Origin: Adlercreutzia caecimuris B7
Lineage (GTDB): Bacteria > Actinomycetota > Coriobacteriia > Coriobacteriales > Eggerthellaceae
Direction: 5' to 3'
NCBI RefSeq assembly: GCF_000403355.2
Contig: NZ_KE159646.1
Coordinates: 576,424 to 640,423, forward strand
DNA: 64,000 bases
Part shown: positions 17,059-26,229 of the stretch, piece by piece
Layout: each line of letters opens with the position of its first letter
How positions within the stretch are numbered: the stretch's first letter is position 1
Position numbers and translations under genes: made by a program
Notes under the pieces: generated by a model
Databases searched by the model: none
Told to the model about the DNA's origin: nothing
Seen by the model: the letters and a program-made list of their open reading frames with translations, nothing else

Positions 17059-18585
17059 GTGAATCGATTCAAAGACACCATAGCGGATCTCTCGGGCCGG
17101 GACGGTCTGCTGGCGGCCGGCTACGCGCTGTACCTGGCATTCAGCTTCGTCGCCTTCCACTCCGCCACGCTGCTCTCGCCGGCTGCGGCCGTCGGGCACG
17201 GCGGCGGCGTGCTGTTCTCGGGCTGCGCTATGGCCGGCCGCATCGCGGCGGCGCTGCTTTCCGTGACGACGGTGCTCCTTGCCGTAACGAGGGGCAAGCG
17301 CCTTCGGCCGAGGGTCGTCACCTGGGTGCTGGCGGGCCTGTGCATCGCCGCGGCCCTCGCGGCCTTTCTCGTGCTGGCCATGGTCTTCCATCTCTCCGAT
17401 GCCGTGCCCCCGTCGCTCATGCTGCCGTGGCTCGCCTTGGCAGGTGCGCTTCTCGGAGCGGCCGATCTTCTGGCGACGTTGTTGTGGGCCCGCTTCTCCG
17501 CCACGCTCAGCTTGCGGACCGTCTATATATATGTGACGGTGGCAAACGGCGCGAGCCTTGTGCTCTACGCCGTGTTCACCCTCGTGTCCGCTGCTGCCGT
17601 GCTGCCCTTGGCGGCGCTGCTCTTCCTCGTGGCGGTGCTCTGTGCCAAGCGGGTGCTCGATGCCCGCGCACCCGAGGAGGACTTCGGGTTTCAGGTGTCG
17701 GCGTTTCACGGGCTCGTGTGCGATTTGTGGCATCCGGTGCTCGGCACGGCCATCCTCTGCTTCATGGGCGGCCTTATGCTCCAGATATCGGGGCAGCAGG
17801 ACATTCCCCTCGGCGAGTTCCAGCAAACGTCGCTGTGGGCGAGCGCGGCGGCCATTGCCTGCCTGTTCGTGCCGGCCCTTGTGGTGCGCAAGCCCCTGAA
17901 CCTGAGCCGCGTGTACTCGGTGGCCCTGCCCCTCTCGGCAGCGGGCTTTCTGCTGCTGCCGCTCATCTGGAATGCCGCTGGCGGCATCGTGAACGCTTTC
18001 GCCCAGGTGGGAGCTATGGTCGCGGCGCTTATCCTCTGGTGCATGCTCGCCGACGGGGCACGGCGCACGCGCACCTCGCCAACGCTGCTGTTCTCGCTCG
18101 CGCTCATTGTCACGAATGTGGCCACGCTCGCGGGAACGCTGCTCGGAGCGGCCCAAGCGCAGAATATCCGTCCGGGAGATGTGGTCCTCACCGCCGTGGC
18201 GCTTGTGTCGGTGTACCTGCTGCTCATAGCCGCCATCGTGCTCTTCCGCAATCGGGAGGGCGGCGGCGCGGTTCAGGCGCCGGCCCGCTCCGGCGGGGAA
18301 TCGGCGCCTTCAATTGAGGTTGCGCCGACGCCCGAGGAGGTGCTGGCGACCCGTTGCGCTGCCTTGGCCGAGCGATACGGCCTGACTCCGCGGGAGCGCG
18401 ACATCTTCCCGCTGCTTGCCCAGGGGCATACCATGCCCGCCATCTCCGAGCGCTTGTTCGTGTCCGAGAACACCGTGAAGTCCCACGCGAAGCGCATCTA
18501 CCAGAAGCTCGGCATTCACGCGCGCGCCGAGCTCATCGACCTGGTGAACCGCACCGGGGACGAGGATGCAGCGCGGGAGCAGTGA
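17059..18585 (+). CDS. Membrane-bound LuxR-type transcriptional regulator B
   Basis: 508 residues from a GTG start; GGAGGGAGG lies 6-10 bases upstream and an upstream ATG at 16990 lacks a ribosome-binding site. About 12 hydrophobic segments occupy residues 10-400, followed by an Ala/Pro/Ser linker and a LuxR HTH (about 443-500: LTPRERDIFPLLAQG, ENTVKSHAKRIYQKLGI). Same design as regulator A. It is divergent from flavoprotein C, its likely target. It ends 19 bases before the convergent PIN gene. Confidence 0.9.
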   Translation: MNRFKDTIADLSGRDGLLAAGYALYLAFSFVAFHSATLLSPAAAVGHGGGVLFSGCAMAGRIAAALLSVTTVLLAVTRGKRLRPRVVTWVLAGLCIAAALAAFLVLAMVFHLSDAVPPSLMLPWLALAGALLGAADLLATLLWARFSATLSLRTVYIYVTVANGASLVLYAVFTLVSAAAVLPLAALLFLVAVLCAKRVLDARAPEEDFGFQVSAFHGLVCDLWHPVLGTAILCFMGGLMLQISGQQDIPLGEFQQTSLWASAAAIACLFVPALVVRKPLNLSRVYSVALPLSAAGFLLLPLIWNAAGGIVNAFAQVGAMVAALILWCMLADGARRTRTSPTLLFSLALIVTNVATLAGTLLGAAQAQNIRPGDVVLTAVALVSVYLLLIAAIVLFRNREGGGAVQAPARSGGESAPSIEVAPTPEEVLATRCAALAERYGLTPRERDIFPLLAQGHTMPAISERLFVSENTVKSHAKRIYQKLGIHARAELIDLVNRTGDEDAAREQ

Positions 18586-18604
18586 GCCCGTCGGGCGGCG
18601 AACG

Positions 18605-19060
18605 CTAGAGATCGATGAAGTCGTACACGAGGCTGTGCTCCTGTTCAAGCCAGGCGAACAACTCGTCGCAGTCCATAACGGGAATACGCGATTGCCCGAA
18701 GTCTCCCTTGTTCCGTGTGATGATGGCATCGGCTTTCATCTTTCGTGCGCATTCGTAGAGACAGGCGTCCTCGAAATCGTCCCACGACGAATCGAGGGCG
18801 GTTTCAACTTCGAGTCGCGTGAAGTTACACACATTCAAAGACTTCAGAAGGGTCTTAATAACGCTCTTTGCCGTTGTAGTCGATACTTTTTGCGGACCAG
18901 AGGCGAGGATATAAAAGGCGTCGGTGAATTGCGAGGCGCTCGTCCATAGCTCGCACTCCTTGCAGAAACCGAGGCTGAAGAGCAGATCGGCCTTTTTCTC
19001 GAAAGGCTGCCGTCGGGCCAAAGAGTCCAAGATAATATTGGTATCGACAAACAGTTTCAC
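18605..19060 (-). CDS. PIN-domain toxin (predicted ribonuclease)
   Basis: Type II toxin-antitoxin toxin. 151 residues from a GTG start whose GTGA overlaps the antitoxin stop; GGGAGG lies 4 bases upstream, which favours it over the in-frame ATG at 19072. The N-terminus reads KLFVDTNIILD, the first acidic site of PIN ribonucleases; later acidic residues occur in SSWDDFEDACL and the TRNKGDF block closes the fold. The genes overlap in the order antitoxin then toxin, the usual arrangement. RNA target unknown. Confidence 0.87.
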   Translation of the reverse strand: MKLFVDTNIILDSLARRQPFEKKADLLFSLGFCKECELWTSASQFTDAFYILASGPQKVSTTTAKSVIKTLLKSLNVCNFTRLEVETALDSSWDDFEDACLYECARKMKADAIITRNKGDFGQSRIPVMDCDELFAWLEQEHSLVYDFIDL

Positions 19061-19386
19061 TGTGCCTCCCATCCATCGAAGTGGCCTCGGGAAGCCAGGC
19101 GCTCGCGACGAATCTCGTCATCGGTCATCGTCGCGAAGTGATTATCGAGAGGTAGCACCTTCAGGCTCTGCACCCATGCTTTCGCCTCAGCGATCTCCTG
19201 GGGCGAGAACGTACGCGGCTGAGGTTTGGCTTCGGGAAAGGGGAGCGCCCGCTTCTCGATAACGAGGTCGTAGAGCTGGTTGATGACCTGGGAGGCGTTC
19301 GTGCCCAAATCCTCCAGTATGCGGTTGCCCATTTCCTTCTTCTCCGGTGACATACGGGCCGTCACCATCGCATCGGCGGTAGCCAT
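19057..19386 (-). CDS. RelB/DinJ-like antitoxin
   Basis: 109 residues. The N-terminal half (ATADAMVTARMSPE, then an amphipathic helix with GTNASQVINQLYDLV) resembles the ribbon-helix-helix of RelB/DinJ antitoxins; the C-terminal half is a charged toxin-binding tail. AGGAGG lies just ahead of the ATG. RelB-type antitoxins more often pair with RelE-fold toxins, so pairing with PIN is a mixed arrangement. The promoter carries tandem 7-bp repeats that could be the autoregulatory operator. Confidence 0.82.
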   Translation of the reverse strand: MATADAMVTARMSPEKKEMGNRILEDLGTNASQVINQLYDLVIEKRALPFPEAKPQPRTFSPQEIAEAKAWVQSLKVLPLDNHFATMTDDEIRRERLASRGHFDGWEAQ

Positions 19387-19402
19387 GGAATCCTCCTATG
19401 TG

Positions 19403-19447
19403 GTTGTACGTTGTACATATTGTAGCCTACCGAGAGAGGTGATGCAA
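19403..19447 (-). promoter_or_regulatory. Toxin-antitoxin promoter with tandem operator repeats
   Basis: Minus-strand TTGCAT (19447-19442), 17-base spacer, TACAAT (19424-19419). Two tandem copies of GTACAAC (plus strand GTTGTAC, 19403-19409 and 19410-19416) cover the expected start of transcription, a position suited to repression by the antitoxin. Confidence 0.6.
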
Positions 19448-19529
19448 GGAATAAGCATGGCCGCCGCTACCTCCGCTGGTTTCAGCCCATGATGGGGCGC
19501 GTGAAACGAGCTGCCGCGTACGGGCTTTT

Positions 19530-20381
19530 CTAGCGCAGCGGCATTGTGTACACCGTCAGCGGATCGCAGCGGTAGGTGAGCAGCTCGAAGTCGGCAGCGG
19601 AGAGCCGGTCGATGGCGTCGCGGCCGACCAGCTCGTTGCGGTAGACGATGAAGGGGAGCGTCAGCGTTCGGCTCTCACCGGGTTCGATGGCATCCCATCC
19701 TTCTGGCAGCGTCTTGAAGGGCGCCTTGTCGTCGGGCACCCCGTATATTGCCTGAAGCGCCGCATCGGCGGGATAGGCGATGGCGGGGCCGCCTTGTGCC
19801 GGGGCTTTGAATTTCGCCGACGTGAGGTAGAGGTAGCGTGCGTCGGCGGCCGTATCGCCGTGATTGGCAATCGAGACGTCCACGAGCACGATACGCACAT
19901 CTTCCACCGCATAACTGGGATCGTAGGCAGTGGCATCATCGTAGCCGGGATACCATTCCTCGAAGGCCTCCTCGCTCACGATATGCACGGCTCCGGGAAG
20001 GATGTCGATGTCGTCGAGCTCGAAGCGCCAGTCCGGCGCCTCGGTAATCTCGCGCACCCGTTCCTTCGAGAGCTGGCAAGCCACCTCGGCCCACTCATCG
20101 TCGCTGTAGGTGAATGCGTGGCCGTGCGCGAAGCCCTTCACATTGAGCGGTTCGCCGGCGGCTACCGGCACCACCTCGTAGCTCGTATCGAAGTGGACAG
20201 CATCGTGGAGGCTGTTCACAGCCGAGGGCGTCTCGAGGGGTGCGGCCTTCCGCGGGGCTGCGGGTTCGAGCTGAAGGAGAAACCACCCGAGCACGAGGGC
20301 GAGAGCGACGATGCCCGCGATGCCGAGGGCGATGCGGGTCGGCCTCTGGCCGGTAGGAGCGGAGAGGGAAAGCTGCTGCAT
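19530..20381 (-). CDS. Membrane-anchored protein of unknown function
   Basis: 283 residues from an ATG preceded by AGGAGG. A short N-terminal cytoplasmic stretch, one hydrophobic segment at about 18-38, an Ala/Pro linker, then about 240 mostly polar residues predicted to lie outside the membrane. The acidic C-terminal part has beta-strand-like alternation and a GESRTLTLPF stretch, reminiscent of Ig-like or DUF4352-type extracellular domains, but no named family is recognised. It is divergent from the short membrane LuxR gene at 20564. Confidence 0.6.
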   Translation of the reverse strand: MQQLSLSAPTGQRPTRIALGIAGIVALALVLGWFLLQLEPAAPRKAAPLETPSAVNSLHDAVHFDTSYEVVPVAAGEPLNVKGFAHGHAFTYSDDEWAEVACQLSKERVREITEAPDWRFELDDIDILPGAVHIVSEEAFEEWYPGYDDATAYDPSYAVEDVRIVLVDVSIANHGDTAADARYLYLTSAKFKAPAQGGPAIAYPADAALQAIYGVPDDKAPFKTLPEGWDAIEPGESRTLTLPFIVYRNELVGRDAIDRLSAADFELLTYRCDPLTVYTMPLR

Positions 20382-20477
20382 GGGTGGCCTCCTTCTGGTG
20401 CGATTCCATGATAGCGGCTGCATGCGATGGCAGCGCCGGCTTCTCAAACCTAACAGGAGGAGGGCCCCTTCGGCAAT

Positions 20478-20493
20478 GGTGAAGTTTTTCACC
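20478..20493. promoter_or_regulatory. GGTGAA-N4-TTCACC dyad upstream of the short LuxR gene
   Basis: A perfect 6-bp inverted repeat in the divergent gap between the 19530-20381 gene and the LuxR gene. The half-site is the same hexamer that recurs in the flavoprotein C/luxR B region. Confidence 0.5.
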
Positions 20494-20563
20494 CTTGCGC
20501 CCACCAGGGAAATCATGTTTCATGGAAGAAGAGTCAGCGCGGAGAAGCAAAAGGAGGTTCTCG

Positions 20564-21205
20564 ATGTTCATCGGCGTGATGGAAGGGGCGGCGCTGTTTA
20601 TCCTTATAGGGTTCGCCCTTGCGTGCGCCGCCATTGCGCGAGCTTGCTTTTCCCAGCGCCCCGACGGCACGGCGACGCGCACGGCTCTACTTTGGAGCGC
20701 CGCCTTCGTGGTTCAGGTGCTTGGAGCCGTCATGGCCCGCGACGCCATCGGCGGGGCGGCGCCCCTCGCATGGAGTGCGGCGGCGCTCGTTGCCGCAGGC
20801 GTGGCCTCGCTCGTGTTGGGAAGGCTCTGGCGCGAGCGGGCCATGGAGCGCGAGGCAATGCGGATGAGATCGCTTGCCCCGCAGCCGGATCAGGATTGGC
20901 CGTGCGACGAAGTGTCGAGCTGCATTTCGGCATCCGGGGCCGAGCGATCCGGCGGCGTGGAGGCAAACGGGCCTGCCAGCGATGAGTGCGAGCTAGCCGC
21001 GCGGTGCGCATGGGCGGCGCGGGCGTTCGATCTCACCCGCCGCGAGGAGGACGTGCTCATGCTGCTCGCTTCGGGACGGACGGCCTCCGAGGTGGCCGGC
21101 GAGCTCGTCGTCTCGTCCAATACCGTGAAGACCCACATCCGCAACTTGTACCGCAAGCTCGGTATCAACCGCCGAGGCGACCTAGCCGAACGGCTGGGGC
21201 TGTAG
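20564..21205 (+). CDS. Short membrane LuxR-type regulator
   Basis: 213 residues from the ATG at 20564, preceded by AAGGAGG; an upstream in-frame ATG at 20495 lacks support. About three hydrophobic segments occupy residues 1-90, then a variable linker, then a LuxR HTH (about 157-210: LTRREEDVLMLLASG, SNTVKTHIRNLYRKLGI). It looks like a cut-down relative of the 12-segment regulators. Its target may be the divergent membrane-anchored gene. Signal unknown. Confidence 0.85.
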   Translation: MFIGVMEGAALFILIGFALACAAIARACFSQRPDGTATRTALLWSAAFVVQVLGAVMARDAIGGAAPLAWSAAALVAAGVASLVLGRLWRERAMEREAMRMRSLAPQPDQDWPCDEVSSCISASGAERSGGVEANGPASDECELAARCAWAARAFDLTRREEDVLMLLASGRTASEVAGELVVSSNTVKTHIRNLYRKLGINRRGDLAERLGL

Positions 21206-21328
21206 GGGATGGGGTGCCGCCGCCCGCGGGCGGGCGCCGTTAAGACCAAAATGAAAAAATTTCTCTTGCAATGCTTCAGGGGTAAGGTTATTATAATCAA
21301 GCTGTTTGAGCAGAGGCTTAAACGCACA

Positions 21329-21405
<77 letters not shown>

Positions 21406-21414
21406 AGCTTGCCA

Positions 21415-21446
21415 TCAGGCTCCGACATCGCAAGATGTCGGAGCCT
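21415..21446 (+). terminator. Rho-independent terminator after tRNA-Pro
   Basis: A 14-bp perfect stem (CAGGCTCCGACATC and its complement) with a GCAA tetraloop, followed by TTTG, ten bases beyond the tRNA. Confidence 0.85.
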
Positions 21447-21637
21447 GTTTGCATTCAGCGGCTCCGCTCCATCTCGGCCGTGCGCGGGCCGGTCCCCTTG
21501 GCGCACCGGCGCCCGAGTCATCCCTCATTGCCCGGCGGACTGCTTGCGGGGGCGGTCTCCGACCTGTTCCAGATGATCGAAACCTGCGGGTAACATGGCG
21601 CGCCTACAATAGGGGAAACCGCGAGAAAGGCAAGGTC

Positions 21638-22855
21638 ATGGCACACGTCAACGAGAACTACGGAAAACTGCCGGGAAGCTATCTCTTCTCGGAGATCGCA
21701 CGGCGCACGGCGGCGTTTGCCGCTAAGCATCCCGATGCCGATCTGATCCGCATGGGAATCGGCGATGTGACGCGGCCGCTTGCGCCGGCGGTCATCGAGG
21801 CCATGCACCGTGCCGTGGACGACCTGGCGGCGGCCGAAACGTTTCGCGGCTATGGCCCCGAGCAGGGCTACGCCTTCCTGCGCGAGGCCATCGCCCAGGA
21901 CGATTTCGCGGCGCGGGGCGTGAGCGTCGATGCCGATGAGATCTTCATCTCCGACGGCGCCAAGTCGGATTGCGGCAACATCGGCGATATCTTCTCTGTC
22001 GACAACGTCATCGCCGTGTGCGATCCGGTGTATCCGGTGTACGTGGATGCCAACGCCATGGCCGGGCGCGCCGGCGACTACGACGAGGCGTCCCAGCGGT
22101 GGGAGAACATCGTCTACATGCCCACCACGGCCGAGAACGGCTTTTGCCCAGCGCTGCCCGAGGTGCCCGTGGACATCATCTATCTGTGCAGCCCGAACAA
22201 CCCCACGGGCACCGTGCTCACGCGCGATCAGCTCCAAGCCTGGGTGGATTACGCCAACGAGTGCGGGGCGGTCATCATGTTCGATGCGGCCTACGAGCGA
22301 TTCATCGTGGATGCCGACGTGCCCCACTCCATCTACGAGGTGCCCGGTGCCGAAACCTGCGCCATCGAGTTCCGCTCGTTCTCGAAGACCGCCGGCTTCA
22401 CGGGGGCCCGCTGCGGCTACACTGTGGTGCCCCGGGCGCTCGTGCGCGGGGGAGCGAGCCTTCGCGATATGTGGAACCGCCGCCAGTGCACCAAGTTCAA
22501 CGGCGCCTCCTATGTGATCCAGCGCGGCGCCGAGGCCATCTACACGCCCGAGGGAGCCCACCAGGTGGACGAGGCCATCGCCTACTATCGGGCTAATGCG
22601 CGGCTTATTAAGGAGGGCCTGGAGGCGGCCGGCTACACCGTGTACGGAGCGGTGAACAGCCCCTATATCTGGTGCAAGACGCCTGAGGGCATGGGCTCGT
22701 GGGAGTTCTTCGACCGGCTTTTGAACGAGGCGGCCATCATTACCACGCCCGGGGCCGGCTTCGGCCCGGCCGGCGAGGGCTACGTGCGCCTGACCGCCTT
22801 CGGCGAGCGGGCCGACGCCGAGCGCGCCATGGAGCGAATCCGCGCCCTCGGTTAG
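21638..22855 (+). CDS. dapL: LL-diaminopimelate aminotransferase
   Basis: Converts tetrahydrodipicolinate plus glutamate directly to LL-diaminopimelate, the short route to lysine and peptidoglycan DAP. 405 residues, close to the usual ~410. The start has the [13 protein letters not shown] and GIGDVTRPL blocks characteristic of DapL; the PLP lysine is Lys250 in [18 protein letters not shown] is also present. The ATG at 21638 is chosen for the family-typical N-terminus. It is convergent with dapF, the next enzyme of the same pathway, with a terminator between them. Confidence 0.95.
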   Translation: MAHVNENYGKLPGSYLFSEIARRTAAFAAKHPDADLIRMGIGDVTRPLAPAVIEAMHRAVDDLAAAETFRGYGPEQGYAFLREAIAQDDFAARGVSVDADEIFISDGAKSDCGNIGDIFSVDNVIAVCDPVYPVYVDANAMAGRAGDYDEASQRWENIVYMPTTAENGFCPALPEVPVDIIYLCSPNNPTGTVLTRDQLQAWVDYANECGAVIMFDAAYERFIVDADVPHSIYEVPGAETCAIEFRSFSKTAGFTGARCGYTVVPRALVRGGASLRDMWNRRQCTKFNGASYVIQRGAEAIYTPEGAHQVDEAIAYYRANARLIKEGLEAAGYTVYGAVNSPYIWCKTPEGMGSWEFFDRLLNEAAIITTPGAGFGPAGEGYVRLTAFGERADAERAMERIRALG

Positions 22856-22918
22856 CGGTACCACTCGAGCGCGCTCCCCGCCGCGCGTCCGCGCCCTCAA
22901 AGCTGGCCCTGCACGTGA

Positions 22919-22962
22919 AACGCCCCCGCAATCGCGGCTTTCGCCATGATTGCGGGGGCGTT
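22919..22962. terminator. Bidirectional terminator between dapL and dapF
   Basis: A 15-bp perfect stem (AACGCCCCCGCAATC, 22919-22933, and its complement 22948-22962) with a 14-base loop, placed between convergent genes. Confidence 0.8.
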
Positions 22963-23013
22963 GTCGTGCCGGGGGATAGGGGCTTCGCGCGAGCACCCGA
23001 CTGCCGCGGAGGG

Positions 23014-24009
23014 TTACAGCTCCACCTCGCCGATGAAAGCCTCTTCGGCCGGGCCGGTCATGATGACGTGGTCGGTCTCGTCCCAGAGAATATGCAGGGT
23101 GCCCCCGCGCAGGTGCACGTCGTTCTCGCGCTCGGAGCGCTCGGTGAGGGCCGCGGCCACCAGCGTCGCGCAGGCGCCGGTTCCGCAGGCCATGGTCTCG
23201 CCGCAGCCGCGCTCGAAGACGCGCATGGCGATGCCGCTATCATCCACGCAGGCGAATTCCACGTTGGTCTTCTCGGGGAAGGCGGGATGGCTCTCGAAGT
23301 AGGCGCCGACGGCATCCACATCAAAGGTCTCCAGCGACTTCTCGCCGCCCTTGAACAGATGGGCGGGCAGCGCCTCCCAGTCGTCGATGAGGCACACGGC
23401 GTGGGGGTTGCCCATGGACACGCCGACGAAGGCGAACGAGGGGCCGCCAGGGTAGGCCAGCGTCAGCGTGGTGGCGCAAGAGCGCGTCTGCCCGTCGCAG
23501 GGGCGCGCGGCGCGGTCTTCTGCCACCACCGTCGCGGCCTCGTCGGCCGCAGCGGCGTTCAGGGGAACCTCGGCGGCCTCCAGAACGGGGGCGCCCATGT
23601 CCACCTGGGCCGTGGCGAGCCGGCCCGCCTCGTCCATCGTGAAGCGGATGGCCCGCGGCCCGGCCAGGGTCTCCACGGTCAGGCTGCCGCGCGCGGCATC
23701 CACGATGCCGCGGTCCACCACGTACTTCGCGAAACAGCGCACGCCGTTGCCGCACATCTGGGCCAAGGTGCCGTCGGCGTTGATGTAGTACATGAGCCCG
23801 TCGCAGCCCTCAAGGCGGGCGGGGCGCACGAGGATGACCCCGTCGGCCCCGATGCCGAACCGCCGGTCGCACAGGCGCTTCACCTGGTCAACCGACACAT
23901 CCATCGTCTCGTCGCGGTCGTCGAAGAAGACGAAGTCGTTGCCGAGCCCGTGCAGCTTCGCGAAGGGGTAGCGACCCGCAACGCCTGCTCCCGTTATCTC
24001 CATGGTCAT
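23014..24009 (-). CDS. dapF: Diaminopimelate epimerase
   Basis: Interconverts LL- and meso-diaminopimelate. 331 residues. Both catalytic cysteines sit in family blocks: MCGNGVRC and ACGTGACA; LHGLGNDF opens the fold and SMGNPHAV is present. The start is taken at 24009 (ATG ACC ATG) with AAGGA 6 bases upstream; the second ATG at 24003 is equally plausible. It follows glnN by 31 bases on the same strand, so it is probably the last gene of the glutamate synthase/glutamine synthetase operon. Confidence 0.94.
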   Translation of the reverse strand: MTMEITGAGVAGRYPFAKLHGLGNDFVFFDDRDETMDVSVDQVKRLCDRRFGIGADGVILVRPARLEGCDGLMYYINADGTLAQMCGNGVRCFAKYVVDRGIVDAARGSLTVETLAGPRAIRFTMDEAGRLATAQVDMGAPVLEAAEVPLNAAAADEAATVVAEDRAARPCDGQTRSCATTLTLAYPGGPSFAFVGVSMGNPHAVCLIDDWEALPAHLFKGGEKSLETFDVDAVGAYFESHPAFPEKTNVEFACVDDSGIAMRVFERGCGETMACGTGACATLVAAALTERSERENDVHLRGGTLHILWDETDHVIMTGPAEEAFIGEVEL

Positions 24010-24040
24010 CACCTTTCCTTGAATATCTCGTCGCGCACGC

Positions 24041-26134
24041 CTAAGCATAGAAGAGGATCTCATTGTACGACGGCACGGGCCAGTCGCTGTCGGGCACGAG
24101 AATCTCCAGGTTGTCCACGGTCTCGCGCAGGCTCTCCATGAGCGGCAGCAGCTCGTGGGCGTTGGCGTTCGCCGCGGCCTGGGCGTCGTCGATCTTCACG
24201 ATCTCCCTGTGCTTGGCGGCCAGGGCGTCGAACTTCTCCTGCGCCTCGTTCAGCCCGTCCATAATACGCGCGAGCTGGGCTTCCTGGGCGGTCGTGTTGG
24301 CAGCGGGCATGGCCGCCTTCACCGCGGTGATGTGGCCGGCCACCTTAGCGGCATAGGCGCTGATGGCCGGCAGGTACAGTCGCCGCATCATGCGCCGCAT
24401 CACGCGGGCCTCGATGTTGATAAGCTTGTTGTACTTCTCCAGCTTCACCTCGTAGCGGCTGCGCACCTCGCTTTCGGAGAGCACGCCGAACTCCTCGAAC
24501 AGCTCGATGGACTTCGGCGCCACGAAGCAGGGCAGCGCGTCGGCCGTGGTCTTGTGGTTGGCCAGGCCGCGACGGGCGGCCTCCTCTTCCCACTCGGCGG
24601 AGTACCCGTTGCCGTTGAAGATGATGCGCTCGTGATCGCGCAGGGTCTGCTTCACGTAATCCCAGGCCGTCTGTACGAACTCGTCGCCGGTCTTGCCCTC
24701 CAGAGCGTCGGCGAAGTCCTTCAGCGATTTTGCCATGGCCGTGTTCAGCACCATGTTCGCGTCCGACAGGTTCACCGACGATCCGGGCATGCGGAACTCG
24801 AACTTGTTGCCCGTGAAGGCGAAGGGGCTCGTGCGGTTGCGGTCGGTGTTGTCCTTCTGGAAGTTGGGCAGCACGCTTACGCCGAGGTCCATGGACACGC
24901 GGTCCGCCTCGCTGTAGTCGCGGCCCTCGATGAGCGCGTTCACGACCGCTCCCAGCTCGTCGCCGAGGAACATCGAGATGATGGCCGGGGGCGCCTCGTT
25001 GGCCCCCAGACGATGATCGTTGCCCGCGCTGGCCACGGTCATGCGCAGCAGTTCCTGGTAATCGTCGACGGCCTGCACCACGCCGGCGAGGAACACCAAA
25101 AAGCGCAGGTTGTCCATGGGGTGCTCGCCCGGGTCGAGCAGGTTCTTGCTGCCAGCCGAGATGGACCAGTTGTTGTGCTTGCCCGAGCCGTTCACGCCCT
25201 CGAAGGGTTTCTCGTGCTGCAGGCACACCAGACCGTAGCGGCTGGCCAGAAGGCGCATCTTCTCCATGGTGAGCAGGTTCTCGTCGATGCCGCGGTTGGC
25301 CTCGGAATAGATGGGCGCCAGCTCGTGCTGGGCCGGAGCCACCTCGTTGTGCTTGGTCTTGGCGGGCACGCCGAGCATCCACAGCTCGTCGTCGAGCTCC
25401 TTCATGTAGGCGCTCACGGTGGGCCGGATGGCACCGAAGTAGTGCTCCTCCAGCTCCTGGCCCTTGCAGGGGGAATAGCCGAACAGCGTGCGGCCTGTAA
25501 GCATGAGGTCCATGCGGCGCTCGTAATCCTTCTCGGAGATGAGGAAGTACTCCTGCTCGGCGCCGACGTTGGCGACCACGCGCCCGGCGTCCTCCTCGCC
25601 GAACAGCTCCAGCACGCGGCGGGCCTGGGTCTCGATGGCCTTCATCGAGCGCAAAAGCGGCGTCTTCTTGTCCAAAGCCTCGCCGGTATAGCTGCAGAAG
25701 GCGGTGGGAATGCAGAGTACGTCGTCTTTAATGAAGGCGAACGAGGTGGGATCCCATGCGGTGTAGCCGCGGGCCTCGAAGGTGGCGCGCAGGCCGCCGG
25801 AGGGGAAGCTGGAGGCATCGGGCTCGCCCTGAATGAGCTCTTTGCCCGAGAAGGTCATGATGGCGTGGCCGTCGGAGGTGGGGTCCACGAAGGCATCGTG
25901 CTTCTCGGAGGTGATGCCGGAAAGCGGCTGGAACCAGTGGGTGTAGTGGGTGGCGCCCTCCTCGATGGCCCATTCCTTCATGGCGTGGGCCACCACGTTG
26001 GCCACCTCGGGCGCAAGCGGCGCGCCTTCCTTGATGGTGTCCATGAGCTGCTTGTAAGTGGCCTTGGGCAGGCGCTCGCGCATGGTGGACTCGTTGAACA
26101 CAAGGGAGCCGTAGATCTCGGGAACGTTGGTCAT
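24041..26134 (-). CDS. glnN: Glutamine synthetase type III
   Basis: ATP-dependent ligation of ammonium to glutamate. 697 residues, the length of the GSIII family rather than the ~450 of GlnA. Characteristic blocks: VYGSLVF-like start (IYGSLVFNES), THYTHWFQPL, GVNGSGKHNNWS, AGNDHRLGANEAPP and NRTSPFAFTGNKFEFR. AAGGAG lies ahead of the ATG. It lies downstream of the three glutamate synthase genes on the same strand, forming a GS-GOGAT operon. The 95-base gap upstream holds a run of nine G (plus strand 26163-26171) and two copies of ACGACAGGTG. Confidence 0.96.
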   Translation of the reverse strand: MTNVPEIYGSLVFNESTMRERLPKATYKQLMDTIKEGAPLAPEVANVVAHAMKEWAIEEGATHYTHWFQPLSGITSEKHDAFVDPTSDGHAIMTFSGKELIQGEPDASSFPSGGLRATFEARGYTAWDPTSFAFIKDDVLCIPTAFCSYTGEALDKKTPLLRSMKAIETQARRVLELFGEEDAGRVVANVGAEQEYFLISEKDYERRMDLMLTGRTLFGYSPCKGQELEEHYFGAIRPTVSAYMKELDDELWMLGVPAKTKHNEVAPAQHELAPIYSEANRGIDENLLTMEKMRLLASRYGLVCLQHEKPFEGVNGSGKHNNWSISAGSKNLLDPGEHPMDNLRFLVFLAGVVQAVDDYQELLRMTVASAGNDHRLGANEAPPAIISMFLGDELGAVVNALIEGRDYSEADRVSMDLGVSVLPNFQKDNTDRNRTSPFAFTGNKFEFRMPGSSVNLSDANMVLNTAMAKSLKDFADALEGKTGDEFVQTAWDYVKQTLRDHERIIFNGNGYSAEWEEEAARRGLANHKTTADALPCFVAPKSIELFEEFGVLSESEVRSRYEVKLEKYNKLINIEARVMRRMMRRLYLPAISAYAAKVAGHITAVKAAMPAANTTAQEAQLARIMDGLNEAQEKFDALAAKHREIVKIDDAQAAANANAHELLPLMESLRETVDNLEILVPDSDWPVPSYNEILFYA

Positions 26135-26229
26135 GGGAATCTCCTTTTCAGCAGGGGCCGCCGGGGGGGGGTGCTGGGCGGTCCGGGGCAAGACGACAGG
26201 TGAAACGACAGGTGCAGCGGCGGATCGGC

